Made by a program: the position numbers and the translations under genes
Notes under the pieces: model-generated
Databases searched by the model: none
Told to the model about the DNA's origin: nothing
What the model saw: only the letters and a program-made list of their open reading frames with translations
DNA from: Bacteroidota bacterium
GTDB taxonomy: Bacteria; Bacteroidota; Bacteroidia; Bacteroidales; Bacteroidaceae
Direction: 5' to 3'
NCBI GenBank assembly: GCA_023458215.1
Contig: JAEXAJ010000212.1
Location: forward strand, 1-54,750
DNA length: 54,750 nt
Part shown: positions 18,638-27,924 of the stretch, one piece after another
Layout: every line of letters begins with the position of its first letter
Position numbering within the stretch: the first letter of the stretch is position 1

Positions 18638-19021
18638 TTACTCATACAGATAAAACATCCTGTCCATTAACGTCCACTTTTGAGCAGAAGATTCACCGGG
18701 TTTGCATAGTTGGAAAGCTGATACATACTCCTCCCATTCTGCTTGACGAGGCAAGGATGCCAATTTTTGCATTGCTGTATCCCATTCAAAGTCAAGCGGA
18801 GTTTCAACAATCATAAACAAACGATTCTTGTCTATATAGATTTCCATTTCCAGTATGCCTACCGAACGAATACCTTGTATGATTTCAGGCCAAGAACCTT
18901 CTTTACTATGACATTCTCTATACTTGGCTATCAATTCCGGATTATCAACTAATTCTAATGTCTGACAATACCGCTTTACCGGGCAGTTATACTGCTTAAC
19001 TCTATATCCTTCTTCTTTCAT
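18638..19021 (-). CDS. L-rhamnose-mutarotase-family protein (RhaM/RhaU type)
   Basis: 127 residues. It has the family pattern: an N-terminal strand ('LELVDNPELIAKYRECH'), 'WPEI...IRSVGILEMEIYIDKNRLFMIVE' and a C-terminal 'KWTLMDRMFYLYE' with conserved aromatics. These ferredoxin-like proteins interconvert alpha and beta anomers of L-rhamnose and in some members of other 6-deoxy sugars. It is the last gene of a minus-strand operon that begins with an alpha-L-fucosidase, so the substrate here may be L-fucose; sequence alone does not decide. It starts 36 bp after the SusD stop. Confidence 0.88.
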   Translation of the reverse strand: MKEEGYRVKQYNCPVKRYCQTLELVDNPELIAKYRECHSKEGSWPEIIQGIRSVGILEMEIYIDKNRLFMIVETPLDFEWDTAMQKLASLPRQAEWEEYVSAFQLCKPGESSAQKWTLMDRMFYLYE

Positions 19022-19057
19022 TCCATACTATATTTTATACCCGTTTATTGTTTACTT

Positions 19058-20746
19058 TTAATTATATCCCTCATTCTGTTTCAAATTCTTATTAACATTC
19101 ATGTCATTCTGAGGAATAGGGAAGTATCTGTTATGGGGAGCCCAAGTACGCTTCTCAAATTGATAGTACATGTCTTCATCAACCGGCGAAGCCGCAGTGC
19201 CACTACCTCTATAATTGCGTGCATTTGGATCATTCGACAATTTTACGCCTGTAAATGTATGATTTAATTCTTTATCTGCAATGCCCCAACGCAATATATC
19301 ATAATAGCGAAGCCCTTCAAATGCTAATTCTACGCGCCTTTCTTTACGAACTGCTTCACGAACAAGCTCCTGAGACGATAAATCTACTTTTTTGAGACTA
19401 GGTAATTTAACACGGTCACGAATGTCATTTATTGTAATATTAAGAAGATTTTGGTCTACTGCGCTAGGGTCAGACTCATTCACGGTTTCCAAATAACTCA
19501 GTAGTACTTCTGCATATCTCATGATGGGGGTATAAGTAGGTGTGGCACCTAAGTCATTGATAATAGACGGATCACAACCTTTCTTGGGACAATATCCATT
19601 GAATAAGGTGAATTTATTGTAATAGTCTGAGGTGTTTGGACCTTTAAAGCAATCATAAGTAATATCATTATACTTTGTTCCTGCATAACTTCCCAATGGA
19701 GGTAAAAAGATGGAAGCATATAGGCGTAAATCACGATTAACGTACGGATCATTTTCATCATAGACTTCTGAAGTCTTTATATCTTTTCCGTCGGTACAGA
19801 AATACTCTTTAACCAGCTCGTTGTAAGGTGCGAACTGATGCCATCCACCATAGGCTGCTTCCGGATATAAGTACTGGTATCTGGAATTAGTGTACTTGTC
19901 TTTAATACCCATGATACAGAATATCATTTCAGGACTATATTCTCCTCCTACTTGAAATAGCTTATCGTAGCTTTCGTCATCATTACGGCGATCTAATTCG
20001 TATGTGCCCGATTGGATGATATTATGTAAAACTGTTGCTGCATCTGCGTATCTTTCTTGTGCTAAGTAAAGCCGACTTAACAGGACTTCTGCCGCACCTT
20101 TCGTGAAGCGCCCGTATTCTTTAGAAGAATAGGAAGTTGGTAATATATTGATCGCATCTTTTAGATCATTTTCTACCTGATTATACACATCGGCTTGTGA
20201 AGATTGTAAGATGGTGTTCGCTTCAGTGACCGACAAGGTTTTCATTGGCATGGGAACATTTTTGAAGTAAAAAGCAAGATTGAAGAAGAAGTAGGCACGC
20301 AAACATTTTACCTCGTTTGACCAAGCTACTTTTTTGCTTTCATCCATCGGACAATTTGCTATGTTATCAAGGAAGGTATTATAGTTTGCAATTTGAGTGT
20401 ATGCGTTTCTCCAGTAACTGTTTAGATTACCATTAGTGGCTACTGTATTGGAACTTGCCATTAGTGTAGAGAAGTTTTCTTTCTCAGTACCATTTCCACC
20501 TGCAAAGTCTAAATAGAGTAGTCCTTGTGGAGTTGCGAAATCGTCATGCGACCATCCGGTTTGGAAGCGGTAACACCCGGTCAATGCTAGCAAAGCATCA
20601 CCTTCGCCGGTCCAAAAACTGCCGTTAGAGATATCTGATGGAGGTTCCTTGTCTAATAAGTCAGAACAACTGCTGGCTCCTAATGCCAACGATAAAGCGA
20701 GCAAACACACTTTTGCGATTTCGAATGTATGATGTATCTTTTTCAT
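19058..20746 (-). CDS. SusD/RagB-family outer-membrane lipoprotein
   Basis: 562 residues. Lipoprotein signal with Cys27 ('GASSCSDLLDKEPPS', the latter a SusD hallmark). Typical SusD elements follow: 'CLRAYFFFNLAFYFKNVPM', 'TKGAAEVLLSRLYLAQERY', 'MRYAEVLLSYLE' and 'ERRVELAFEGLRYYDILRW'. It binds the glycan on top of the SusC pore encoded immediately upstream (25-bp gap). Part of the fucosidase operon. Confidence 0.97.
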   Translation of the reverse strand: MKKIHHTFEIAKVCLLALSLALGASSCSDLLDKEPPSDISNGSFWTGEGDALLALTGCYRFQTGWSHDDFATPQGLLYLDFAGGNGTEKENFSTLMASSNTVATNGNLNSYWRNAYTQIANYNTFLDNIANCPMDESKKVAWSNEVKCLRAYFFFNLAFYFKNVPMPMKTLSVTEANTILQSSQADVYNQVENDLKDAINILPTSYSSKEYGRFTKGAAEVLLSRLYLAQERYADAATVLHNIIQSGTYELDRRNDDESYDKLFQVGGEYSPEMIFCIMGIKDKYTNSRYQYLYPEAAYGGWHQFAPYNELVKEYFCTDGKDIKTSEVYDENDPYVNRDLRLYASIFLPPLGSYAGTKYNDITYDCFKGPNTSDYYNKFTLFNGYCPKKGCDPSIINDLGATPTYTPIMRYAEVLLSYLETVNESDPSAVDQNLLNITINDIRDRVKLPSLKKVDLSSQELVREAVRKERRVELAFEGLRYYDILRWGIADKELNHTFTGVKLSNDPNARNYRGSGTAASPVDEDMYYQFEKRTWAPHNRYFPIPQNDMNVNKNLKQNEGYN

Positions 20747-20771
20747 ATTCTTCTTTGATTGAATGGTTAAC

Positions 20772-23700
20772 TTAGAATTTGAAATTAAAACCGAATGAAT
20801 AAATACTGTTAACAGGATAATAAGAGGGACTATCTCCGGTACCTATCTCATTTTCTGGGTCCCAACCTTTATAGAAGCTATTGAAACTTAACAGGTTCTG
20901 ACCGCTGACATAAACACGCACATTTTCTAACCCAACCTTTTTAGTCCATGTTTTTGGGAATGTATATCCTATCTGCACGTTCTTTACGCGCAAGAAACTG
21001 GCATTGCGTACCCAGTAATCAGAAGTCTGAAGATTGGTATTATTCATATTCAGAGTCTCCAATCGAGGATATTGGGCCCATTTATCGGGGTTGGCTTCTG
21101 TCCAGCAATTATCAGCTTGCCATCTCTGAATTTGTCCGCCATTATAAAACGCATAAGCCATATACGAACCTATCAGACGCTTGTATCCACCTAATCCCTG
21201 TAGAAGGGCGGAGAAATCAAAACCTTTATAAGAAGCTGAGAGATTCAGACCGTAATAGAATTTAGGAGTAGTGCTGCCTAAAACTGTCCGGTCATACTGA
21301 GCGTCTACTTTACCATCGGGTACGCCGTCGGGACCACTGATGTCTTTGTACTTCACATAGCCCGGTTTTAGATTCGATTTGCCTACCAGTTGCTCAGGTG
21401 CGGCATCTATTTCGGCCTGATCCACAAATAATCCGTCTGTCTGATAACCATAAATAATACCAATCGGTTGTCCTACAATACGATTATTGTTGATTTCTTC
21501 GGTGGCACCATTTGCTAGCTTCTCAACAGCATTCTTTATCCAGGTAAAGTTGGGTGAAATACTGAACCGGAAATTACGACCGATTTGTCCATTGTATGTC
21601 AGGTTTACTTCGATACCTTTATTTGATACAGCGCCTATGTTGGACTGACCTACTTCGCGTCCCATAATTCCGGCAACTTCTACGGGTGCCAAAATATCAG
21701 ATGTATATTTATAGAAATAATCCAATGTACCATTTAGGCGTCCGTTGAACAAACTGAAGTCTAGACCGATGTCGGTGATAGCCGTTTTCTCCCAAGTAAT
21801 CTCAGGATTGTTGTAAGTCTTCATATAGGCTCCCGATTGTAGTGCAGCGGGATTGCCGAAAGGATAATCCTGTCCTAATGTATACGTCTGCTGGTAGGGA
21901 TAGACTCCGATATTCTGATTACCCAGTACACCATAAGATGCGCGCAATTTGAGGTTGTCGAAAATATTGGAAATAGCTGCATCTCTCCAAAAAGCTTCTT
22001 CCGAGACTCTCCATCCGGCAGATACTGATGGGAAAAGTCCCCAACGATGTCCGTCGGCAAAACGTGAAGAACCGTCATAGCGCAGATTGCCTTCCAATAA
22101 ATAGCGGTCTTTCAGCGAGTAATTCACACGCCCAAAGTAAGAGAGTAATGCATATTCTTCTAGTGAACTGTTATTGGTAGCAGTGGATTTATCTCCCGAG
22201 CCCAATTCATATAGATAGTTATTAGGGAACGTATTTCTGTAACCTTCCAAACCTTTATTGCTCGACTGTTCAACCGAAGTTCCCAACAATAGTTTAAAAC
22301 TATGGTCCTTAATTTGTCTTTCATACGTAGCCAGTGCTTCAAAAGTAGTGTATGTATTGTTGGCAGTCCATACGTTCAGTATTGCCGGACCAACTGACTT
22401 GCTTTCATCAAAATAGGTGTTTGCACGATATGCTTTGTCATATTTGGTCCAATAATTTACGCCTGCCTTTCCGATGAATGAAAGCCCCTTTACGGGAGTG
22501 TCCCACTTCAACTGCCCCGATGCACTTACGTTCCTATTGATGTTTTTTACAAATGATTCGCTTGCCAGCCATGCTTCAGGACTGTAGTTATCTTGGTATC
22601 CGAAACTTCCGTCTGACTTTTGTCCTGCATAGATAGGACCTTGGCGTACGGCATACCCTATCATTCCGTCAATACTCTGCGGTTCACCGTTGGGAGCATC
22701 GTATTTGTTATTGTATGCATTGAAGTTTAAGTTGAGAACCAACCCTTTGGTTATTTCGCTTTTCATGGAGAACAATGCTGTCATGCGTTCATTGGAGGTA
22801 TTGGCAGTCATGCCCTCCTGATTGCGATAGCCTACTGAAAGATTGTAACTCGTGGTGGCATTGCCTCCCTGTATGCTGATGTTGTGCTGATGTTGAAAGC
22901 CAGAGCCTGAATTCAATAACCACTTTAGATGATTTACGTTGGGGTAGTTGTCGGGATCGGAGCCATCCTTGAACTTTTGTATCTGTTCGGGCAGGTAAGC
23001 ATCTTGTTTGCCCATATTATGCATGGCCATGTTATAATAATTGGCGTATTCCCATGATGGTAAAAATTCGGGCAGTTCGGTGGGACGTTGCCAGCCGAAT
23101 GAGTTACTGTATGTAATAGTTGTTTTTCCTTCTACGCCTTTCTTTGTTTCAACCAGAATCACACCATTGGCAGCACGATTACCATAGATAGAAGCAGAAG
23201 CAGCGTCTTTGAGGAAAGAGATACTTTGGATATCGTTCGGGTCTACATCATCGATATTACCGGATAATCCATCAATTAAAACCAAAGGGTCAGTACCGGC
23301 TTTCGAGAAAGTTCCTGTACCACGGATTTTCACTGATGCACCTTGTCCCGGACGGCCGGAAGTCTGCAATACACTCAATCCCGGAGCAAGACCTGCAAGC
23401 GCTTGTGCGGTACTCATTACCGGTTTACTGGCAAGTTCTTCAGCTGTAACCGAAGAAACAGCACCGGTCAGATTGACTTTTTTCTGCGTGCCGTAGCCTA
23501 CGATGACAACTTCTTCCAGCTTCTTCAAATCTTCTTCCATAACAATCCGAAGTTGCTTGTCATTTTCTATTTTTATATCCTGTGAGGTGTAACCTACATA
23601 GCTGATATGTAGTATATTGCCTCTTTGAGCATTCAGGATAAAATTACCGTCCAAATCGGTAATAGTACCATTCGTGGTACCTTTTACCAAGATGCTTACT

Positions 23701-23849
23701 CCCACAAGGGGCTCACCGGAAGAATCGGTGATTAAGCCGCTGATACCATTTTGCAATTGTGCCCATATAGGACCACTGAAACAACAAGCCAATAAAATCA
23801 GAATGACTCTAATTGACCGTGAAAAATCATTCATACATTTGTTTTCCAT
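20772..23849 (-). CDS. SusC/RagA-family TonB-dependent outer-membrane receptor
   Basis: 1025 residues from the ATG at 23849; an in-frame extension to 23924 adds residues that do not look like a signal and is rejected. Domains: signal peptide to about 'PIWAQL', carboxypeptidase-regulatory-like domain ('GLITDSSGEPLVGVSILVKG'), TonB box/plug start ('EEVVIVGYGTQKK'), plug with 'IRGTGTFSKAGTDPLVLIDG' and 'SISFLKDAASASIYGNRAANGV', and then a 22-strand barrel ending 'SFGFNFKF'. It imports glycans together with the downstream SusD. The 95-bp gap after the fucosidase gene holds a palindromic hairpin that may tune expression. Confidence 0.97.
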   Translation of the reverse strand: MENKCMNDFSRSIRVILILLACCFSGPIWAQLQNGISGLITDSSGEPLVGVSILVKGTTNGTITDLDGNFILNAQRGNILHISYVGYTSQDIKIENDKQLRIVMEEDLKKLEEVVIVGYGTQKKVNLTGAVSSVTAEELASKPVMSTAQALAGLAPGLSVLQTSGRPGQGASVKIRGTGTFSKAGTDPLVLIDGLSGNIDDVDPNDIQSISFLKDAASASIYGNRAANGVILVETKKGVEGKTTITYSNSFGWQRPTELPEFLPSWEYANYYNMAMHNMGKQDAYLPEQIQKFKDGSDPDNYPNVNHLKWLLNSGSGFQHQHNISIQGGNATTSYNLSVGYRNQEGMTANTSNERMTALFSMKSEITKGLVLNLNFNAYNNKYDAPNGEPQSIDGMIGYAVRQGPIYAGQKSDGSFGYQDNYSPEAWLASESFVKNINRNVSASGQLKWDTPVKGLSFIGKAGVNYWTKYDKAYRANTYFDESKSVGPAILNVWTANNTYTTFEALATYERQIKDHSFKLLLGTSVEQSSNKGLEGYRNTFPNNYLYELGSGDKSTATNNSSLEEYALLSYFGRVNYSLKDRYLLEGNLRYDGSSRFADGHRWGLFPSVSAGWRVSEEAFWRDAAISNIFDNLKLRASYGVLGNQNIGVYPYQQTYTLGQDYPFGNPAALQSGAYMKTYNNPEITWEKTAITDIGLDFSLFNGRLNGTLDYFYKYTSDILAPVEVAGIMGREVGQSNIGAVSNKGIEVNLTYNGQIGRNFRFSISPNFTWIKNAVEKLANGATEEINNNRIVGQPIGIIYGYQTDGLFVDQAEIDAAPEQLVGKSNLKPGYVKYKDISGPDGVPDGKVDAQYDRTVLGSTTPKFYYGLNLSASYKGFDFSALLQGLGGYKRLIGSYMAYAFYNGGQIQRWQADNCWTEANPDKWAQYPRLETLNMNNTNLQTSDYWVRNASFLRVKNVQIGYTFPKTWTKKVGLENVRVYVSGQNLLSFNSFYKGWDPENEIGTGDSPSYYPVNSIYSFGFNFKF

Positions 23850-23898
23850 AATTCTTAATTGTTTTTTTAAGATTATAATTAAGGCATGACAGGGGCTT

Positions 23899-23918
23899 GC
23901 CGGCTTATATAAGCCGAC
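23899..23918 (-). promoter_or_regulatory. Palindromic hairpin between the fucosidase and SusC genes
   Basis: The central 16 bases at 23901-23916 (CGGCTTATATAAGCCG) are a perfect palindrome, extendable by a G-U pair in the minus-strand transcript. It lies 50 bp before the SusC start. It could be an RNA hairpin protecting or attenuating the SusCD message, or a protein-binding site; there is no T tract that would make it a terminator. Confidence 0.5.
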
Positions 23919-23944
23919 AAACAAACCTGTTATTTATTAGATAT

Positions 23945-25591
23945 TTACTTCTTTATCTTGAATACCGGAGCAATCTTATTCACCTGTTTGTCAGGCATAT
24001 CAATAAGGAGTCCTTTGTCTGTGCGGGTGAAAGGTACTTTTCCGTAACCTATCAGTTCTACTCTACTAATTTTGGCCGGATATAAATCGCTGCTTGTTGC
24101 CAAGGATTTAATAAGTATTTGTTTTTCTTCCGGCCATGCCAGAACGGTGGCATAGAGGTTCTTTTCGGTTTGCGTGAACCGGATCTCTTTAGAATTGGCT
24201 TTGTCGTACGTTCCCTCGTTGAAACCTTGTGCGTTGATAGGAACAGCCGCTTCGGCAATAGGGCCTTCACCGAACACCTTCCAGGGACGTGTATTGATAA
24301 TACATTCCTTGTTTACTGTCATCCAGTCGCCTAAGTCGTTGAGAATGACTTCTTCCTTTTCGTCGAAAGTGCCGTCTGCCCGCAAAGGTACACTCAGCAG
24401 GAGATTGCCGTTCTTGCTCACGATGTCAACCAGCAGTTTTACTACCGTGGCAGCCGATTTGTACCAATTATTCTCATAAATGGAAGTGGTATAATGCCAG
24501 CCGCCAATACAGGAACAAGATTGCCAGGGTTCATCGACAATTTTATCGGGAGCGCCACGTTCTACATCCCAAACCAATGCTTTACGTTGTTCTTCATCTA
24601 GTATCTTGCCGAACATAACCGCTTCCAGTTTACCATTGTGAGTGGCCATATTATGATTGTAAAAATGAGAAGCTATTTTCAATCCGGCATCACTGATGGG
24701 ATAAAAGGGAACAACGGTAACATCGAAGTAGATTAAATCGGGATTATAGCGATTGATGGCATCCAAAGTACGGTTATAGAAATTAGTACAATACTCCTGT
24801 GTAGGCATGGCTACACCATTTCCCCATCCCCATTGTCTGTGAATCATGCCGTCACTCCAGCTTCCTTCACTCATCGGATGGTTTTGGGCATATAACTCTT
24901 GAGGGTCGTAACCTTCCCACCACTTGCCTTTACCATCGGCTTTCGTCAGTTTTCCATCATAGGGGATACCTGCTTTCGGACCATTCCGGTCGTAACGTTG
25001 AGAAGGCTCGTACCAACTCCATGCATGATCCGCATGAAAACTGATACCGAAAGGTAGATCGTATTTGCGGGCGGCTTTTTCCCATTCGGCAAGAATGTCG
25101 CGTTTAGGTCCCAGGTTAACGGAGTTCCAACGCTGGTATTTGCTGTCCCATAAATCGAAATTGTCATGGTGGTTACCTAGCGCAAAGAAGTATTGGGCGC
25201 CTATCTTCTTGTATAATCCAACAAGTTTGTCGGGATCCCATTTCTCAGCTTTAAACAGTGGAATAATATCTTTGAATCCCACTTCCGAAGGATGGCCGTA
25301 GTGTTCTACATGGTGCTTGTATTCGTTGGTGCCTTCCATATACATAGAGCGTGCCATCCAGTCGCCCGATCCTTCTACACATTGCGGACCCCAGTGCGCC
25401 CAGATACCGAACTTCGCATTTCTGAACCATTCGGGTACTTTATAGTTTTTCAGTGACTCCCAAGTGGGCTTGAATTTGCCTTCCATCATTTTCTCGTTTT
25501 TCTCTGACACCGGTACAGGGTAGTTCTGAGCAGTCACTACTGCTGTACAAAGAAATAGAGTGGAAGCTGCTAATAAATGTTTTGTTCTCAT
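23945..25591 (-). CDS. GH29-family alpha-L-fucosidase
   Basis: 548 residues from the ATG at 25591; the longer frame starting at 25633 begins inside the -7 box and is rejected. The signal peptide ends near 'VVTAQNYP'. The GH29 barrel shows 'FGIWAHWGP', 'YFFALGNHHDNFDLWDS', 'GPKRDILAEWEKAARKY', 'GISFHADHAWSWY', and the catalytic nucleophile Asp290 in 'PDLIYFDVT'. 'NGNLLLSVPLRADGTF' is the C-terminal GH29 signature. It removes terminal alpha-L-fucose, from host mucin or plant glycans. First gene of the minus-strand operon fucosidase-SusC-SusD-mutarotase, divergent from an AraC-type regulator. Confidence 0.95.
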   Translation of the reverse strand: MRTKHLLAASTLFLCTAVVTAQNYPVPVSEKNEKMMEGKFKPTWESLKNYKVPEWFRNAKFGIWAHWGPQCVEGSGDWMARSMYMEGTNEYKHHVEHYGHPSEVGFKDIIPLFKAEKWDPDKLVGLYKKIGAQYFFALGNHHDNFDLWDSKYQRWNSVNLGPKRDILAEWEKAARKYDLPFGISFHADHAWSWYEPSQRYDRNGPKAGIPYDGKLTKADGKGKWWEGYDPQELYAQNHPMSEGSWSDGMIHRQWGWGNGVAMPTQEYCTNFYNRTLDAINRYNPDLIYFDVTVVPFYPISDAGLKIASHFYNHNMATHNGKLEAVMFGKILDEEQRKALVWDVERGAPDKIVDEPWQSCSCIGGWHYTTSIYENNWYKSAATVVKLLVDIVSKNGNLLLSVPLRADGTFDEKEEVILNDLGDWMTVNKECIINTRPWKVFGEGPIAEAAVPINAQGFNEGTYDKANSKEIRFTQTEKNLYATVLAWPEEKQILIKSLATSSDLYPAKISRVELIGYGKVPFTRTDKGLLIDMPDKQVNKIAPVFKIKK

Positions 25592-25630
25592 AGCATAATT
25601 GTTTTTATTTATATCCTCTTTTTGACAGTA

Positions 25631-25638
25631 CAAAGATA
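25631..25638 (-). promoter_or_regulatory. -7 box of the fucosidase operon
   Basis: TATCTTTG on the minus strand, 39 bp before the ATG at 25591. No -33 element is found 17-20 bp upstream. The lack fits a promoter that needs the divergently encoded AraC-family activator. The divergent gap holds a near-consensus TTACTTTG (25787-25794) on the plus strand for the regulator gene. Confidence 0.6.
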
Positions 25639-25832
25639 GAGAAGGAATTTGTTTTTGTATTATACAAAGGAGGGAATGTATAGGACTTTATCGATATATT
25701 TGTGATATAGCATCTAACTAACATATAATTGTAATACTTATCTGTGAAAATATCGACATTTGGTTGGATTATATACGTAGATATGTTTACTTTGCATTCT
25801 ACCTTATATATAATTCTTAAATAGTACGACTT

Positions 25833-26693
25833 ATGGCACAATCAATAGACCAACTACATTTATTAATATTAAATGTAGGGCTTGCCGTTCACAATGCAGA
25901 TTGGAACTGGAAGAATGTGAGCAGTCCTTTTACCAGATTATATTACGTGACGGAAGGTACTGCGCAGATAGCCTTACCCACAGGAATGCAGGAGTTGAAA
26001 CCCCGGCATTTGTATCTGATTCCTGCTTTTACTACTCATAGTTATTTCTGTGACTCTCATTTTTCTCATTATTATCTACATATCTACGAAGACCATCAGT
26101 CAGAATCAAGTCTTTTGGAAGAATGGAATTTTCCGGTAGAGATAGAAGCTTGTGAATTCGATTTATCGCTTATAAGAAGGTTGTGCCAAATAAATCCCAG
26201 TATGCAGTTGCCGCAATCAGATCCTACCAGCTACGACAATAATCCTACTTTGATTCAAAACATTATAAAGAACAAGCAGCGTACTTTCTGTGATAAAGTG
26301 GAATCCAGAGGAATTGTTTATCAACTGATTGCCCGTTTTCTGAAAGATGCCCGACCTATAGTGGAAGTCTATGATAACCGCATTCAGAAAGTCTTGGCTT
26401 ATATCCGGAAGAATATCTATCAAACGATTGATATTGACTCGCTGGCAGAAATAGCTTGTTTATCAAAAGACCACTTTATCCGCCTTTTCAAGAAAGAAGT
26501 AGATACTACCCCCTTGCAATACATCAACCAAAAGAAAATAGAGAAAGCGCAGTTGATATTGATAACGGACGAACTATCGGTTAAAAATATAGCTTATCTG
26601 TTGGCTTATGATGACCATGCTTATTTTAACAGACTATTTAAGAAGATTGCAGGGGTTACACCCCAGGAGTATAGGGCGATATATAAAAAGTAA
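25833..26693 (+). CDS. AraC-family transcriptional regulator
   Basis: 286 residues. An N-terminal cupin-like sensing domain (to ~150; 'LYYVTEGTAQIALPTGMQEL' and 'HLYLIPAFTTHSY') is followed by the double helix-turn-helix at ~190-286: 'IDIDSLAEIACLSKDHFIRLFKKEVDTTPLQYINQKKIEKA' (broken over two helices) and 'SVKNIAYLLAYDDHAYFNRLFKKIAGVTPQEYR'. It is divergent from the fucosidase operon, whose promoter lacks a -33 element, so it probably activates it on sensing a sugar. Confidence 0.93.
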   Translation: MAQSIDQLHLLILNVGLAVHNADWNWKNVSSPFTRLYYVTEGTAQIALPTGMQELKPRHLYLIPAFTTHSYFCDSHFSHYYLHIYEDHQSESSLLEEWNFPVEIEACEFDLSLIRRLCQINPSMQLPQSDPTSYDNNPTLIQNIIKNKQRTFCDKVESRGIVYQLIARFLKDARPIVEVYDNRIQKVLAYIRKNIYQTIDIDSLAEIACLSKDHFIRLFKKEVDTTPLQYINQKKIEKAQLILITDELSVKNIAYLLAYDDHAYFNRLFKKIAGVTPQEYRAIYKK

Positions 26694-26700
26694 TTTCGAG

Positions 26701-26730
26701 TTGTTTAAATCAAAATAAGTGATATCTTTG
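26701..26730 (+). promoter_or_regulatory. Promoter of the first L,D-transpeptidase gene
   Basis: TTG (26701-26703) and TATCTTTG (26723-26730) are 19 bp apart, a full Bacteroides promoter. It makes the in-frame ATG at 26743 too close to the transcript start and favours 26791. Confidence 0.75.
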
Positions 26731-26790
26731 TTGATAGGGTAAATGCTTGGAAAGTTTATGAATAATAACTCGAAAATAAATGTCGTTATC

Positions 26791-27840
26791 ATGAGGCGTT
26801 TCTCTTTATATGCTTGCATCTTCGTAGGCCTGTTTCTTGCCGGATGTCACAATAGACAGGAACAAACTGTATCTGTGGCAATGCAGGACATTGCCTTTTC
26901 AGACTCAGATTCTGCTTCCGCCCCACATGATACTACTGTGATTGTCATCCCTTTTAAGGAAAAACTGTTGACTGCTGCCGATGTCACTCTAACCAAAGAC
27001 TTACTTTACGACAAATATACTTTGCAGGATACCTATCCGTATAAAGACACCGTGCGTTCTTTTAAATGGGATGTCATTCGTAATTGCCTTGCTTTTATCG
27101 AGAATATGCAACGGGATACGTCCGGATGGGTGGTGCTGCAAAATTATAAGAACCTGAACCGGGAAGCCCCCTTGGTGCGAAAGTTTAATCGTGATGCTTA
27201 TCGCCGGGTGGCCGATACGTTGGGAGTAGAGCGCTATCAATCAGTACCTTTATACCAACCTAATGATACATTAGTTCCCGAAATTTATGGTAGAGACGGC
27301 ACCTTGGCACATCTCATCGGGAAGGAGGGGAGCTTTTATCGGATACGTCCCGCCACTCTTGAGGATGAATGGCTGGCTCCCATCCGTTACTTCAAGCAAT
27401 TGGACGATAGTACCAGCTTTAATCATGTCATCTTTGTAGATCGTTTGGATCAGAATATTGCGACTTTGGAACGGACTTCTGAGGGCGAGTGGAAAATACG
27501 CAGTATGAATCCGGCTACTACCGGGCGTCATGCTCCTCCATACGCACAGGAAACTCCTTTGGGTATGTACTTGCTTCAAGACAAGAAATCGCGTATGGTA
27601 TTCCTGAAAGATGGCTCTACCGCAACCGGAGGATATGCTCCCTATGCCAGTCGTTTTACAAATGGTGCCTATATTCATGGTGTTCCCGTCAATGTGCCGG
27701 CTACGGCTATGATTGAGTATAGTTGGTCTTTGGGTACTACACCACGCTCGCACATGTGTGTGCGTAATGCTACTTCGCATTCCAAGTTTGTTTTCGACTG
27801 GGCACCTACCGGGCGGACTTTAGTGGTAGTTATTGAGTAG
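26791..27840 (+). CDS. L,D-transpeptidase (YkuD-type) lipoprotein
   Basis: 349 residues from the ATG at 26791, which gives an ideal lipoprotein signal (MRRFSLYACIFVGLFLAGC). In-frame ATGs at 26743 and 26758 are too close to the promoter or spoil the signal. The C-terminal domain has YkuD features: 'TGRHAPPYAQETPLGMYLL', 'YIHGVPV' with the active-site His, and the catalytic Cys323 in 'SHMCVRN', a variant of the usual S/T-HGC-x-R motif. It would form 3-3 cross-links or attach proteins to peptidoglycan in the periplasm. A second L,D-transpeptidase-like gene follows. Confidence 0.85.
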   Translation: MRRFSLYACIFVGLFLAGCHNRQEQTVSVAMQDIAFSDSDSASAPHDTTVIVIPFKEKLLTAADVTLTKDLLYDKYTLQDTYPYKDTVRSFKWDVIRNCLAFIENMQRDTSGWVVLQNYKNLNREAPLVRKFNRDAYRRVADTLGVERYQSVPLYQPNDTLVPEIYGRDGTLAHLIGKEGSFYRIRPATLEDEWLAPIRYFKQLDDSTSFNHVIFVDRLDQNIATLERTSEGEWKIRSMNPATTGRHAPPYAQETPLGMYLLQDKKSRMVFLKDGSTATGGYAPYASRFTNGAYIHGVPVNVPATAMIEYSWSLGTTPRSHMCVRNATSHSKFVFDWAPTGRTLVVVIE

Positions 27841-27890
27841 AGATTTCTATTTTTAACTATCTGTGTGATAAGTGTATGGAAGTAAAATCT

Positions 27891-27898
27891 TATTTTTG
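27891..27898 (+). promoter_or_regulatory. -7 box upstream of the second L,D-transpeptidase gene
   Basis: TATTTTTG matches TAnnTTTG, 26 bp before the ATG at 27925. No good -33 element. Confidence 0.45.
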
Positions 27899-27924
27899 TA
27901 GCCGTTATTTCTCAGAAGAAGGTT

